Positions 1 to 8,766 of a DNA stretch of 64,000 bases are shown here, in pieces; the first letter of the stretch is position 1, and each line of letters starts with the position of its first letter. Location of the stretch: assembly GCA_009839725.1 (NCBI GenBank), contig VXPF01000102.1, positions 1 through 64,000 of the forward strand. Reading direction: 5' to 3'. Source of the DNA: Dehalococcoidia bacterium (GTDB lineage: Bacteria > Chloroflexota > Dehalococcoidia > Tepidiformales > Tepidiformaceae). Made by a program: the position numbers and the translations under genes. Under the pieces are notes generated by a model. That model was not told the origin of the DNA, did no database searches, and saw only the letters and a list, made by a program, of their open reading frames with translations.

Positions 1-648
1 GTCGTCGGGGAACTGGAGGCGCTCGCGGTGAATCCAGACGCTGTGGATGCCCGCGCCGCGCGCGCCTCCAATATCGGCGTAGAGGTTGTCGCCAACCATC
101 CAGGCCTCGTGGGGGGCGGCGCCAGCGCCGGCGAGGGCCTGCCGGAAGACCCCGGGATCGGGCTTGCCCCGCCCGAACTCGCTCTCAATGACGATCTCGT
201 CGAAGTAGCGGTCGAGGTTCCAGCGGCCGATCTTCTCGCGCTGGGTGTCGGAGGAGCCGTTCGTGACCATGGCGAGGCGGTAGCCCTGCGCGCGGAGGGA
301 CTCCAGCGTCTCGATGGAGTCGTCGAAGGGGGCGACTCGCTCGAGGTAGCCGCGGAGCGAGCGGCGGGCAATGTCCTCGGCGGGCGACTCGTCGAGGCCC
401 ATGGACAGGAGGGAGAGGCGTACGACGATGGCCCGGGACTCCAGGGGCTTCACCCGGTACTCGGTCACGGTCTCCTCGTCGGCCCAGAAGATGGCGCTCT
501 CGCGGCGGATGGTCTCGCGCAGGGTGGCGGGGTCACAGCCGAGGCCGGGGGCTACGTCGGCGCAGATCTCCTGCCAGGAGCTGTGCATGGCGGAGTACAT
601 GTCGAGGAGGGTGTCGTCCAGATCGAAGAGGATGGCCTTCGGCGTCAT
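1..648 (-). CDS. HAD family hydrolase (partial, C-terminus beyond window edge)
   Basis: Minus-strand reading from ATG at 648: MTPKAILFDLDDTLLDMYSAMHSSW...MVTNGSSDTQREKIG...GKPDPGVFRQAL...MVGDNLYADIGGA; HAD motifs I-IV; ATGA overlap with the ileS stop. Confidence 0.9.
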   Translation of the reverse strand, partial: MTPKAILFDLDDTLLDMYSAMHSSWQEICADVAPGLGCDPATLRETIRRESAIFWADEETVTEYRVKPLESRAIVVRLSLLSMGLDESPAEDIARRSLRGYLERVAPFDDSIETLESLRAQGYRLAMVTNGSSDTQREKIGRWNLDRYFDEIVIESEFGRGKPDPGVFRQALAGAGAAPHEAWMVGDNLYADIGGARGAGIHSVWIHRERLQFPDD

Positions 649-3600
649 GCGTCCCTCCGACGCACGCCGGCCACGACTTCGACGCCGTCGAGCGTGAACG
701 TCGTCCGCTGCGCGTCCTCCGGCGGCGCCTCCGTGAACAGCTCCATGGACAGGGTCTCGGCCTTCACGTAGTCGCCGTGGGCGGCGAGGACGCGGGCGAT
801 GGCCTCGTCACCGGCGCACCAGGTGGTGATGCGGTCGCTCAGCTCGAAGTCCGCCTCGCGGCGTAGGTCTTGGATGCGGCGCACGAGCTCGCGCGCGACG
901 CCCTCGTCGGCGAGGTCGTCGGTGATGGCGGTGGCGACACCGACGGTGTAGCCGGCCTCGGTGACGACGGCGTAGCCCTCGCTCTCGCGCATCTCGACGA
1001 GGAAGTCGTCGGGGGCGAGGTCGTGCCCGGCAACGGTCACGTTGCGGCCGGCGCGGACGGCGGCGGCGACCTCATCCGCATCGAGGGCGGCGAGAGCGGA
1101 GCGCACCGCGCCGACCTCGCGCCCGAGGCGGGGTCCGAGGACGGGGAGGTTCGGCTTCACGTCGAACGTGACGATGCCGGCCTCGTCCTCCAGCGTCCGA
1201 AGGGCCTTCACGTTCAGCTCTTCCAGCAGGAGGGCCTCCTGGCGAGCGAGTACGGCGACTTCGCTGGCGTCGCGGGGGCGGACGAGCACCTCGGCGAGGG
1301 GCTGGCGCACCTTGATGGACGCCTTCGCCCGAGCCGCGCGACCAATGGAGGCGACGCGCTTGACGAGCTGCGTCTCGGCGTTCAGCGACTCGTCCACGAA
1401 CACGTCGCCTCCGGGCACGAGGGCGACGGGCTCGGGCCAGTCGGCGAGGTGCACGCTCTCGGGGGCGTCGCCATCGATGGAGCGGGCGAGGTTGCTCCAG
1501 AGCTCCTCGGCGAGGAAGGGCGTGAAGGGCGCCAGCAACCGCGCGAGGGTCGTGAGCGCCGTGTGGAGGGTGAAGTAGGCGCTGCGCTTGTCGGCGTCGT
1601 CACCGGAGACGCCCCGCCAGAAGCGGCGGCGGGAGCGGCGCACGTACCAGTTCGAGAGGTCATCGACGAACGTCTCGATGGCGCGCGAGGCGACGGTCGG
1701 GTCGTAGTCATCGAGGCCGGCGGTGACGCGCCCGGTGAGGGCGTTCAACTCGCTCAGGAGCCAGCGGTCGAGCTCGGGGGGCTCGCCCTCGGGGCGCTCG
1801 CGCGGGTCGAGGCCATCGATGTTCGCGTAGCTGACGAAGAAGCTGTAGACGTTCCAGAGGGTGAGCTGGAAGCGGCGCAGGCTCTCGTTCATGAGGCGCA
1901 CGCTGAAGCGGCGGGAGGAGCCGACGGGGGCGGAGGCGTAGATGTACCAGCGCACGGCGTCGGCGCCGAGGTCGTCGAGCAGGTCGAAGGGCTCGAGGAC
2001 GTTGCCGCGGCTCTTCGACATCTTGTTGCCCTGCTCATCGAGGATGTGGCCGTGGCAGATGACGTTGCGGAAGCTGATCTCCTCGGGGGTCGCCTCGGAG
2101 GCGTTCAGAAGCGCCGCCTCGGCGTGGAGGGTGTAGAACCAGCCGCGCGTCTGGTCGATGGCTTCGCAGATGAAATCGGCGGGGAAGGCGCGGTCGAACT
2201 CGTCCTGGTTCTCGAAGGGGTAGTGCCACTGGGCGTAGGGCATGGCGCCGCTGTCGAACCAGGCGTCGGCGACCTCGGGGACGCGGCGCATCTCGCCATC
2301 GCAGCCGCCGGCATCGCAGCGCAGGGCGATGGCGTCGATGTAGGGGCGGTGCAGGTCGTCAAGACCCTCGGCGGCGGCGCGGTCGACGGCCAGCTCCGCC
2401 AGCTCGGCCCGTGAGCCGACGACCGTCACCTGCGTGCACCCGTCGCAGACCCAGAAGGGCAGGGGCGTGCCCCAGTAGCGCTCGCGGCTGACGGCCCAGT
2501 CGATGTTGTTCTCGAGCCAGTTGCCGAAGCGGCCACGCTTGATGTGGTCGGGCTGCCAGTTGATGCGCGCGTTGCCGGAGAGCAGACGCTCGCGCTGGGC
2601 GGTAGTGCGGATGTACCAGCTCGGCTTGGCGTAGTAGAGCAGGGGCGAGTCGCAGCGCCAGCAGAACGGGTAGGTGTGGGTGATGCGCTCGCTGCGGAGG
2701 AGGAGGCCGCGCTCATCGAGGTCGCGGATGACCTCGCGATCGGCGTCCTTGGCGAAGAGGCCGCCGCCGGGCAGGCCCTCCGCCATCGTGCCGTGGGTAT
2801 CGATGGGCTGGGCGAAGAGGAGGCCGTACTGCTTGCCGTCCTCGAAGTCCTCGCCACCGAAGGCGGGGGCGATGTGGACGATGCCGGTACCGTCCTCGAG
2901 GGAGACGTGGTCGGCGACGAGGACGCGGCGCAGGCCCTCGGTAGGCTCGCCGGGGTCGAGGGCGCGGAGGTGGCCATCGTCGCCGAAGCGCCGGACCGTG
3001 GCGTCCAGATTCTCGGGCCGGTAGAGGGGCTCGTAGGCGAGGCCGACCATCTCGGAGCCACGGAATGTGCGGAGTGCGCCGCGCTTCTCGCCGAGGACGC
3101 TTTCGGCCAGCGCCTCCGCGACGATCAGGCGCTCGCCCTCGTGCTCGTAGAGGCCGTAGGGGGCCTCCTCCATGACGGCGAGGGCGGTGTTGCCGGGGAG
3201 GGTCCAGGGGGTGGTGGTCCAAGCGACGATGCTCGTGGGCGTCCCGTCGAGCCCGATGCGCTCTCGCGCCTCGGGGGGCAGCCGGAACTTGATGTAGACG
3301 CTCGGGTCGGGGACGTCGTCCTTGTAGCCCTGTGAGAGCTCGTGGTCGCTCAGGCTGGTTTCGCAGCGGGGGCAGTGGGGGGTGCTGCGGTAGTCCTGGT
3401 AGACGAGGCCGTGCTCCCAGAGCTGCTTGAAGATCCACCAGCAGGTCTCGATGTAGTCGTTGTCGTAGGTGACGTAGGGGTTGTTCATGTCGGCCCAGAA
3501 GGCGATGCGCTCGGTGAGCTCCTCGAAGTCGCCGACGTAGCGATTGACGCTCTCGCGGCACTGGGCGTTGAAGCGGTCGATGCCGTAGGCCTCGATCTCC

Positions 3601-3926
3601 GGCTTGGAGCTGAGCCCGAGCTCCTTCTCGACCTCGATCTCGACGGGGAGGCCGTGGGTATCCCAGCCCGCCTTGCGAGGGACGCGGTAGCCACGCATGG
3701 TCTTGTAGCGGGCGAAGAGGTCCTTGATAACGCGGGGCATGATGTGGTGGACGCCGGGGCGGCCGTTGGCCGTGGGCGGCCCCTCGTAGAAGACGAAGAG
3801 GTTGTCCTCGGGGCGCTCCTCGATGCTGCGGCGGAAGACGTCGCGATCACGCCAGAAGTCGAGGATTCCGGTTTCGAGCTCGGGGAAGCTGACGCTGGGG
3901 TCGACGGGTCTGAAGAGCTGGGACAC
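645..3926 (-). CDS. ileS: isoleucyl-tRNA synthetase
   Basis: 1093 aa; class I signature GPPTANGRPGVHH and KMSKSRGN; preceded by a T-box with Ile specifier; GTG start. Confidence 0.97.
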   Translation of the reverse strand: MSQLFRPVDPSVSFPELETGILDFWRDRDVFRRSIEERPEDNLFVFYEGPPTANGRPGVHHIMPRVIKDLFARYKTMRGYRVPRKAGWDTHGLPVEIEVEKELGLSSKPEIEAYGIDRFNAQCRESVNRYVGDFEELTERIAFWADMNNPYVTYDNDYIETCWWIFKQLWEHGLVYQDYRSTPHCPRCETSLSDHELSQGYKDDVPDPSVYIKFRLPPEARERIGLDGTPTSIVAWTTTPWTLPGNTALAVMEEAPYGLYEHEGERLIVAEALAESVLGEKRGALRTFRGSEMVGLAYEPLYRPENLDATVRRFGDDGHLRALDPGEPTEGLRRVLVADHVSLEDGTGIVHIAPAFGGEDFEDGKQYGLLFAQPIDTHGTMAEGLPGGGLFAKDADREVIRDLDERGLLLRSERITHTYPFCWRCDSPLLYYAKPSWYIRTTAQRERLLSGNARINWQPDHIKRGRFGNWLENNIDWAVSRERYWGTPLPFWVCDGCTQVTVVGSRAELAELAVDRAAAEGLDDLHRPYIDAIALRCDAGGCDGEMRRVPEVADAWFDSGAMPYAQWHYPFENQDEFDRAFPADFICEAIDQTRGWFYTLHAEAALLNASEATPEEISFRNVICHGHILDEQGNKMSKSRGNVLEPFDLLDDLGADAVRWYIYASAPVGSSRRFSVRLMNESLRRFQLTLWNVYSFFVSYANIDGLDPRERPEGEPPELDRWLLSELNALTGRVTAGLDDYDPTVASRAIETFVDDLSNWYVRRSRRRFWRGVSGDDADKRSAYFTLHTALTTLARLLAPFTPFLAEELWSNLARSIDGDAPESVHLADWPEPVALVPGGDVFVDESLNAETQLVKRVASIGRAARAKASIKVRQPLAEVLVRPRDASEVAVLARQEALLLEELNVKALRTLEDEAGIVTFDVKPNLPVLGPRLGREVGAVRSALAALDADEVAAAVRAGRNVTVAGHDLAPDDFLVEMRESEGYAVVTEAGYTVGVATAITDDLADEGVARELVRRIQDLRREADFELSDRITTWCAGDEAIARVLAAHGDYVKAETLSMELFTEAPPEDAQRTTFTLDGVEVVAGVRRRDA

Positions 3927-3960
3927 TTCCGGCCTCCCAGGCGAAGGTTGCCGGGACGGG

Positions 3961-3994
3961 TACGAAAAACGCCCGTCCCGATCAGGGACGGGCG
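3961..3994 (-). terminator. Intrinsic (T-box regulated) terminator upstream of ileS
   Basis: Minus strand CGCCCGTCCC-tgatc-GGGACGGGCG followed by TTTTT. Confidence 0.9.
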
Positions 3995-4225
3995 GGATGC
4001 CCGCGGTACCACCCTGGTTCCCGCACGAGGCGGGCGCTCAGCGGAGCGCCATCACGCTCCTGCCCTCGGTAACGGGGGGCTCCGTCCGGGTCTACTGGCC
4101 GGCGTGGCCGGCGTTCGGCCGGAAGCTCGGGAGGGATGTTCGCGTCCGCCTGCAGCGCCCCCTCACACCAACCGGGGCTCGCTGAGCGCAGGAACGGGAC
4201 GCTACTCGTCTCCGTCACAGCCTCT
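3961..4225 (-). promoter_or_regulatory. T-box riboswitch leader of ileS (specifier ATC, Ile)
   Basis: Minus strand contains AGGGTGGTACCGCGG (4015-4001), a Stem I-like GACGAGTAGC, GGTTGGTGTGAG, and GAACATCCCTCCCGAGC with ATC at 4137-4135; followed by the terminator and ileS. Confidence 0.93.
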
Positions 4226-4279
4226 ACCAGCTAGTGAACCAGCGGGTCGGGAACGGGTCAAACAGCGCCCGTGCGAAGG

Positions 4280-4819
4280 TTAGAACTCCTGGATGGAGTA
4301 CTCGGCGGCGCCGAGGCTGACGCCCATGCCCATGACGACGAGCGTGAGGATCAGTCCCGTGATGCTGAGGGACATGGAGGTGATGCGCAGGCGGCGGATG
4401 TCCCTGTCGGGCACGTCCTCGCCCTGGGCGACCCGCTCCATGGCATCGACCTGGCTGGGGCCGACGACGAACATGTGCAGCCCCACGAGCACGATCATCA
4501 CGACGAGGACGATCATCTTCACGACGAAGACGACGCCGTAGATGTAGTCGAAGAAGGCGACGCCCTCGGGGATGTTGTGGTAGTCGCGCCAGGTCATGAT
4601 CAGGTAGGCGCCGCCGATGAGGATGAGCAGCAGGCCGATGCCGCCGATCCAGCCGAAGCGGGTGGTGATGGTGCGCATGGCGGCGACGCGGGTGGGGAGG
4701 TCCTGGATCTGGCGGGAGGCGGGCACCCAGGCGAAGGCAAGGAAGAACTGCGGGCCCACGAAGAGGGCGATGCCGAGGACGTGCAGCCAGACGGCGCCGA
4801 TGTGCAGGAAGTTCTCCAC
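4280..4819 (-). CDS. CopD/DUF4149-like 4-TM integral membrane protein
   Basis: 179 aa, several TM helices, conserved-looking His in HIGAVWLHVLGIALFVGPQFFLAF. Confidence 0.65.
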   Translation of the reverse strand: MENFLHIGAVWLHVLGIALFVGPQFFLAFAWVPASRQIQDLPTRVAAMRTITTRFGWIGGIGLLLILIGGAYLIMTWRDYHNIPEGVAFFDYIYGVVFVVKMIVLVVMIVLVGLHMFVVGPSQVDAMERVAQGEDVPDRDIRRLRITSMSLSITGLILTLVVMGMGVSLGAAEYSIQEF

Positions 4820-4891
4820 GGGGCGTGCCTCCTCCGGGTGTCCCGGGTTGCGAGCTTAGGCAGGCCTTCGACGGGAGCGCAACGGGAGGGG

Positions 4892-5698
4892 TCAGGCCGA
4901 GGCGGCGGCCTCCGCATCTTCAACTTCGGGCAGGGCGGCCACCTCGGCCGGGGCGAGCAGGCGCTCCCGCACCCAGCGAGCGAGTCCCCGCGGCTGTGCG
5001 AAGACGAGCTCGTGGGCGGCGCCGTGGGCGATTCGCAGGGACCAGCCCCGTTCCCGCGCGAGCTCGATCACCGGATCGAGCGGGGTGACGCGGTCCATGT
5101 CCCCGTGGATGAGGGCGACGGGCGTCTCAATACCGGCGGCGAGGCGGGGGGCGTGACCGCCGAAGACGATGTCCACCATCCCCCCACGGTGGGCGGCTTC
5201 GGTGTGGCCGAACATGTCGCGGACCATGGGCAGGGGGTACGTGGGGAGGAACAGGGCGACCACGGGCGCCCAGAGGTAGCGCAGGACGTTGACGGCCCTG
5301 CAGAAGTAGTGCCCTTCGCCGGGGTTCCGCATGTACTGGGAGCGCGTGGAGCTTCTGGAGCCGATGTAGCGGATGCCCTCCTCGACGCCGCCGTACACGG
5401 GGAGCCCCGCGAGGCCGACCCGCTTGAAGCGTTCGGGGTGGCGATGCGCGAGCGCGAGGGCGACGAGGGCGCCCATCGAGTGGCCCAGCACGTAGTCCGG
5501 GTGCACCCTTTCCACGACGCCGTCGAGGGCTTCGGCGACGCCCTCGACCGTATAGGTAGCGGGGTCCGGTTCGGTTCCGTAACCCGGCAGGAGCGGGGCG
5601 AAGGTTTCGACCTCGCCCTCCAGCTCACGCTGCAGGGGCGCCCAGGCCTCGGGGTTCGAGACGTAGCCGTGGATGAGGAGGAGGCGGGGGGGCATCAC
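4892..5698 (-). CDS. alpha/beta hydrolase
   Basis: LLLIHGYVSNPEAW oxyanion region, GHSMGA nucleophile elbow, late His (IAHGAAHELVF). Confidence 0.88.
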   Translation of the reverse strand: MMPPRLLLIHGYVSNPEAWAPLQRELEGEVETFAPLLPGYGTEPDPATYTVEGVAEALDGVVERVHPDYVLGHSMGALVALALAHRHPERFKRVGLAGLPVYGGVEEGIRYIGSRSSTRSQYMRNPGEGHYFCRAVNVLRYLWAPVVALFLPTYPLPMVRDMFGHTEAAHRGGMVDIVFGGHAPRLAAGIETPVALIHGDMDRVTPLDPVIELARERGWSLRIAHGAAHELVFAQPRGLARWVRERLLAPAEVAALPEVEDAEAAASA

Positions 5699-6177
5699 TC
5701 GCCTCCCGCGGCAGTCCGGCGCTCGAAGGCGAGCCTCGCCTCCTCGTGCGAGATGAGGGAGAACTCGGCCTTCGTCGCGCAGCAGAGATGCTCCTCGGCG
5801 TCATGAAGCTCGGCAACCGTGGCGGCCCTGTGCTGCCCGATCTCCGAGATCCAGGCGGTCACGGTGTAGGGCTCACCGGGGCGGACGATGCGGGAGTACT
5901 CGATCTCGCCACGGCGGGTCAACCCGAACGAGCCGCTGAGGACGTTGACGGCCCAGGCCATCGCATCGTCGAGAATGGCGCCGACCACGCCGCCGTGGAT
6001 GACGCCGGGCGCGCCCTCATGCGCGGACGTGGGGGTGTACTCGGCGAGCACGCGGCCTGCTTCCTCGTCGAGGAAGAACTCGATGTGCAGACCGTCCTCG
6101 TTGGCGGGGTCGCACACGAAACAGCAGGTTTCGACTGCGAGGTCGTCCCGGGTCAACCGCCGGCGCGCCATACGCAA
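5695..6177 (-). CDS. PaaI-like hotdog-fold thioesterase
   Basis: GAPGVIHGGVVGAILDDAMAWA hotdog motif; overlaps the next gene by 4 nt. Confidence 0.85.
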   Translation of the reverse strand: MRMARRRLTRDDLAVETCCFVCDPANEDGLHIEFFLDEEAGRVLAEYTPTSAHEGAPGVIHGGVVGAILDDAMAWAVNVLSGSFGLTRRGEIEYSRIVRPGEPYTVTAWISEIGQHRAATVAELHDAEEHLCCATKAEFSLISHEEARLAFERRTAAGGE

Positions 6178-6278
6178 GCTCCCGCGCCAGTCTACAGGGG
6201 GCCATGACGCCGGCGTGTGAGGCGGCGCACCGGGCGGGACGGGCGCTCTCTGGTCCCGGAGAGGCCCTCGGTCGTAGC

Positions 6279-6707
6279 ATGAAGCGCATGAACGAGGACG
6301 AGCGGGAGAGCCTGGCGCGGAAGTCGCAGGCCGATCGGGTGCTGGAGCGCGCGGCCTCGGAGCTCGAGGTCCTGCTGAAGGAGGCGAGCGCGGCGCTGCG
6401 CCCGTTCCCCTCCTTTCCCAACGCCTTCTTCACGAACGCGATCGAGTGCGACCCCGGGCCTGCGGGCGATCCCGATCGGGGGTGCGTGGTGGTGGGGGAG
6501 GACGGCGAGCTGTACGAGCTCGAGTTCGGGGTGGATCACGACGCGGTGGAGCTGACGGGCTCGTGGGACCCGGTGACGGCGCGCAAGGAGGAGAAGCGGC
6601 CGCTGACCCTTCATCCGCGCGACTACGTGGTGTACGCCTACAGCGGGCTGATGGCCGTCACGGAAGCGCTGCTAGAGCGGGCAGCGGAGGAAGGGGAGGA
6701 GTCGTGA
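6279..6707 (+). CDS. hypothetical protein
   Basis: In-frame ATG at 6279 (MKRMNEDERES...), compact operon with downstream TPR gene; no recognised domain. Confidence 0.6.
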   Translation: MKRMNEDERESLARKSQADRVLERAASELEVLLKEASAALRPFPSFPNAFFTNAIECDPGPAGDPDRGCVVVGEDGELYELEFGVDHDAVELTGSWDPVTARKEEKRPLTLHPRDYVVYAYSGLMAVTEALLERAAEEGEES

Positions 6708-7468
6708 AGGGGCTCCTGAAGGCGATCGTCGTCCTGGCGGCGGTGGGCGCGGTGGGGGCGGTCCTGTGGCGGCTGTTCGCGCGGCGGCGGGAGCTTGAGA
6801 GTGGCGATGCGCCGGCGGCGGAGTTCGAGTTCGACGGCGAGATCGACGGGGAAACCCGCCTGCGGACGGCGGCGAGCTACCTGGACGAAGGCAACGTCTA
6901 CTTCAACGTGGGTCAGTACGCGCTCGCGATCGAGCGGTACACGCGGGCGCTGGGGGAGACGCCGGGACTGCCCTCGGCGCTCTACAACCGGGGCACGGCG
7001 CACACGCACCTGGGGGAGTACGACGAGGCGCTGGCCGACTACGACGCCACCATCGAGCAGACGCCCGGCGACATCGACGCGCTCAACAACCGGGGGCTGC
7101 TGCGGCTCTACCGGTCGGAGCCGCGGGAGGCGCTGGCGGACTTCGAGCGAGCGCTGGAGCTGAGCCCGGAGGACGCGACGGTGATCGTGAACCGGGGAGT
7201 GGCGCAGCTGGAGACGACGGCGCACAAGGCCGCGCTCGACAGCTTCGTGAAGGCCACGAGGCTCGCGCCGGAGGACGCCTCCGCGCACTACGGGGCGGCG
7301 CAGGCGGCGGCCGGGCTGGGGAAACGCAAGGCGGCCTTGCGCCACCTGCACGATGCCCTCGAACTCCAGCCTGCGCTGGCTCAAGAGGCGGCAGGCGACG
7401 CCAAGCTGGCATCGCTGGACGGGGACGAAGAGTTCATGAAGCTGTTGCGCCAGACCGGCGAGGAGTAG
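6704..7468 (+). CDS. TPR-repeat protein with N-terminal TM anchor
   Basis: GTG at 6704 overlapping previous TGA; VKGLLKAIVVLAAVGAVGAVLW TM then several TPR units (ALYNRGTAHTHLGEYDEALADYDATIEQTPGD...). Confidence 0.88.
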   Translation: MKGLLKAIVVLAAVGAVGAVLWRLFARRRELESGDAPAAEFEFDGEIDGETRLRTAASYLDEGNVYFNVGQYALAIERYTRALGETPGLPSALYNRGTAHTHLGEYDEALADYDATIEQTPGDIDALNNRGLLRLYRSEPREALADFERALELSPEDATVIVNRGVAQLETTAHKAALDSFVKATRLAPEDASAHYGAAQAAAGLGKRKAALRHLHDALELQPALAQEAAGDAKLASLDGDEEFMKLLRQTGEE

Positions 7469-7471
7469 CCA

Positions 7472-7759
7472 ATGCCCACCACCCGCTTCCTGCTGCTGTA
7501 CGACTACGTCGAGAACGTGGTGGAGAAACGCGCGCCCTTCCGGGCCGACCACCTGGCGCTCGCGAACGGGTACCTGGAGCGCGGCGAGATCGAGATGGCG
7601 GGCGCCTTCGCCGACCCGGTGGACGGGGCGGCGTTCGTGTTCACGGTGGGGGACCGGGCGCGAGTGGAGGCGTTCGTCGCGGCCGACCCGTACGTGGCGA
7701 ACGGGCTCGTATCCTCGTGGCGGATCAAGCCGTGGACGGTGGTGATCGGCGGCGACTAG
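7472..7759 (+). CDS. YciI family protein
   Basis: 95 aa; RADHLALANGYLERGEIEMAGAFADP...FVAADPYVANGLVSSWRIKPW. Confidence 0.88.
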   Translation: MPTTRFLLLYDYVENVVEKRAPFRADHLALANGYLERGEIEMAGAFADPVDGAAFVFTVGDRARVEAFVAADPYVANGLVSSWRIKPWTVVIGGD

Positions 7760-8766
7760 GCGCGCGGCTCGATGCCGAAGGCCTCGGCCAGCAGCTCGTA
7801 GGAACGCAGGCGCTTGTCGTAGTCGTAGGTGATGGTGACGACGACGAAGTCGTCGACGCCGTAGCGCTCGCCCATGGAGAGGAGGCGCTCGCGCACCTGC
7901 TGGGGGTCGCCGTAGATGGAGCGGCGCTTGAGGACGTCGATGTACTCGCGCTCGGGCTCGGTGTACTCGAAGGCGAGGGCGTCCTCGGGCGGGGGGATGC
8001 CACCGCGGCCCGCCTCTCCCATGAGGCGCCAGCCCCAGCGGCTCCAGCTGAGGCGCTCGGCCTCCTCTTCCGTTTCGGCGACGAGCGCGGAGACGGCGAT
8101 CGAGGCGCGCGCCTCGGGAGCGACGGGCGAGGGGGCGAAGAGCTTGCGGTAGGCGTCGAGGGCGCTATCGGCGCGGTGGGAGTTGATGAAGTGGGCGTAG
8201 CAGAAGGGCCAGCCAAGCTCGGCGGCGTAGCCGGCGCTGACGTCGCTGGAGCCGAGCAGCCAGAGGTCGGGCATGGCCTGGGGGCGGGGCATGGCCCTGA
8301 TGCCGTGGTACTCGTGGTCGGGGGGAAAGTCGTCGGCGAGGAAGCCGTAGAGGTCGAGGAGCTGGTTGGGGAAGTCGCGCAGGTCCATGGGCACGCCGCT
8401 GGGAGCGAGGGCGCGGGCGGTGCGGGCGTCGCTGCCGGGCGCGCGCCCGATGCCGAGGTCGATGCGCCCGGGGTGGAGCGTCTCGAGCAAGCGGAAGGCC
8501 TCGGCGACCTTGAGGGCGCTGTAGTGGGGGAGCATGACGCCGCCGGAACCAACGCGGATGCTCTCGGTCTGCATGGCGATCTGGCCGATGAGCACCTCGG
8601 GGGCCGTGGAGGCGAGGGCGGAGGTGTTGTGGTGCTCGGCGACCCAGTAGCGCTCGAAGCCGAGCCGGTCGGCGAGCTGGGCGAGCCGCACGGTTTCGGC
8701 GAGGGCCTCGGCGGCGGTCCCTCCCCTGCGCACGGGTGACTGGTCGAGGACGCTGAGAGTGGTCAT
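7756..8766 (-). CDS. LLM-class flavin-dependent oxidoreductase
   Basis: LADRLGFERYWVAEHHN...VGSGGVMLPHYSALKVAEAFRLLETLHPGRIDLGIGRAPG; luciferase-like monooxygenase family. Confidence 0.93.
   Translation of the reverse strand: MTTLSVLDQSPVRRGGTAAEALAETVRLAQLADRLGFERYWVAEHHNTSALASTAPEVLIGQIAMQTESIRVGSGGVMLPHYSALKVAEAFRLLETLHPGRIDLGIGRAPGSDARTARALAPSGVPMDLRDFPNQLLDLYGFLADDFPPDHEYHGIRAMPRPQAMPDLWLLGSSDVSAGYAAELGWPFCYAHFINSHRADSALDAYRKLFAPSPVAPEARASIAVSALVAETEEEAERLSWSRWGWRLMGEAGRGGIPPPEDALAFEYTEPEREYIDVLKRRSIYGDPQQVRERLLSMGERYGVDDFVVVTITYDYDKRLRSYELLAEAFGIEPRA

Noticed and set aside
28-771. 247-aa plus-strand ORF at left edge
   Set aside because: Antisense to the HAD hydrolase/ileS 3' end, whose minus-strand reading has clear motifs.
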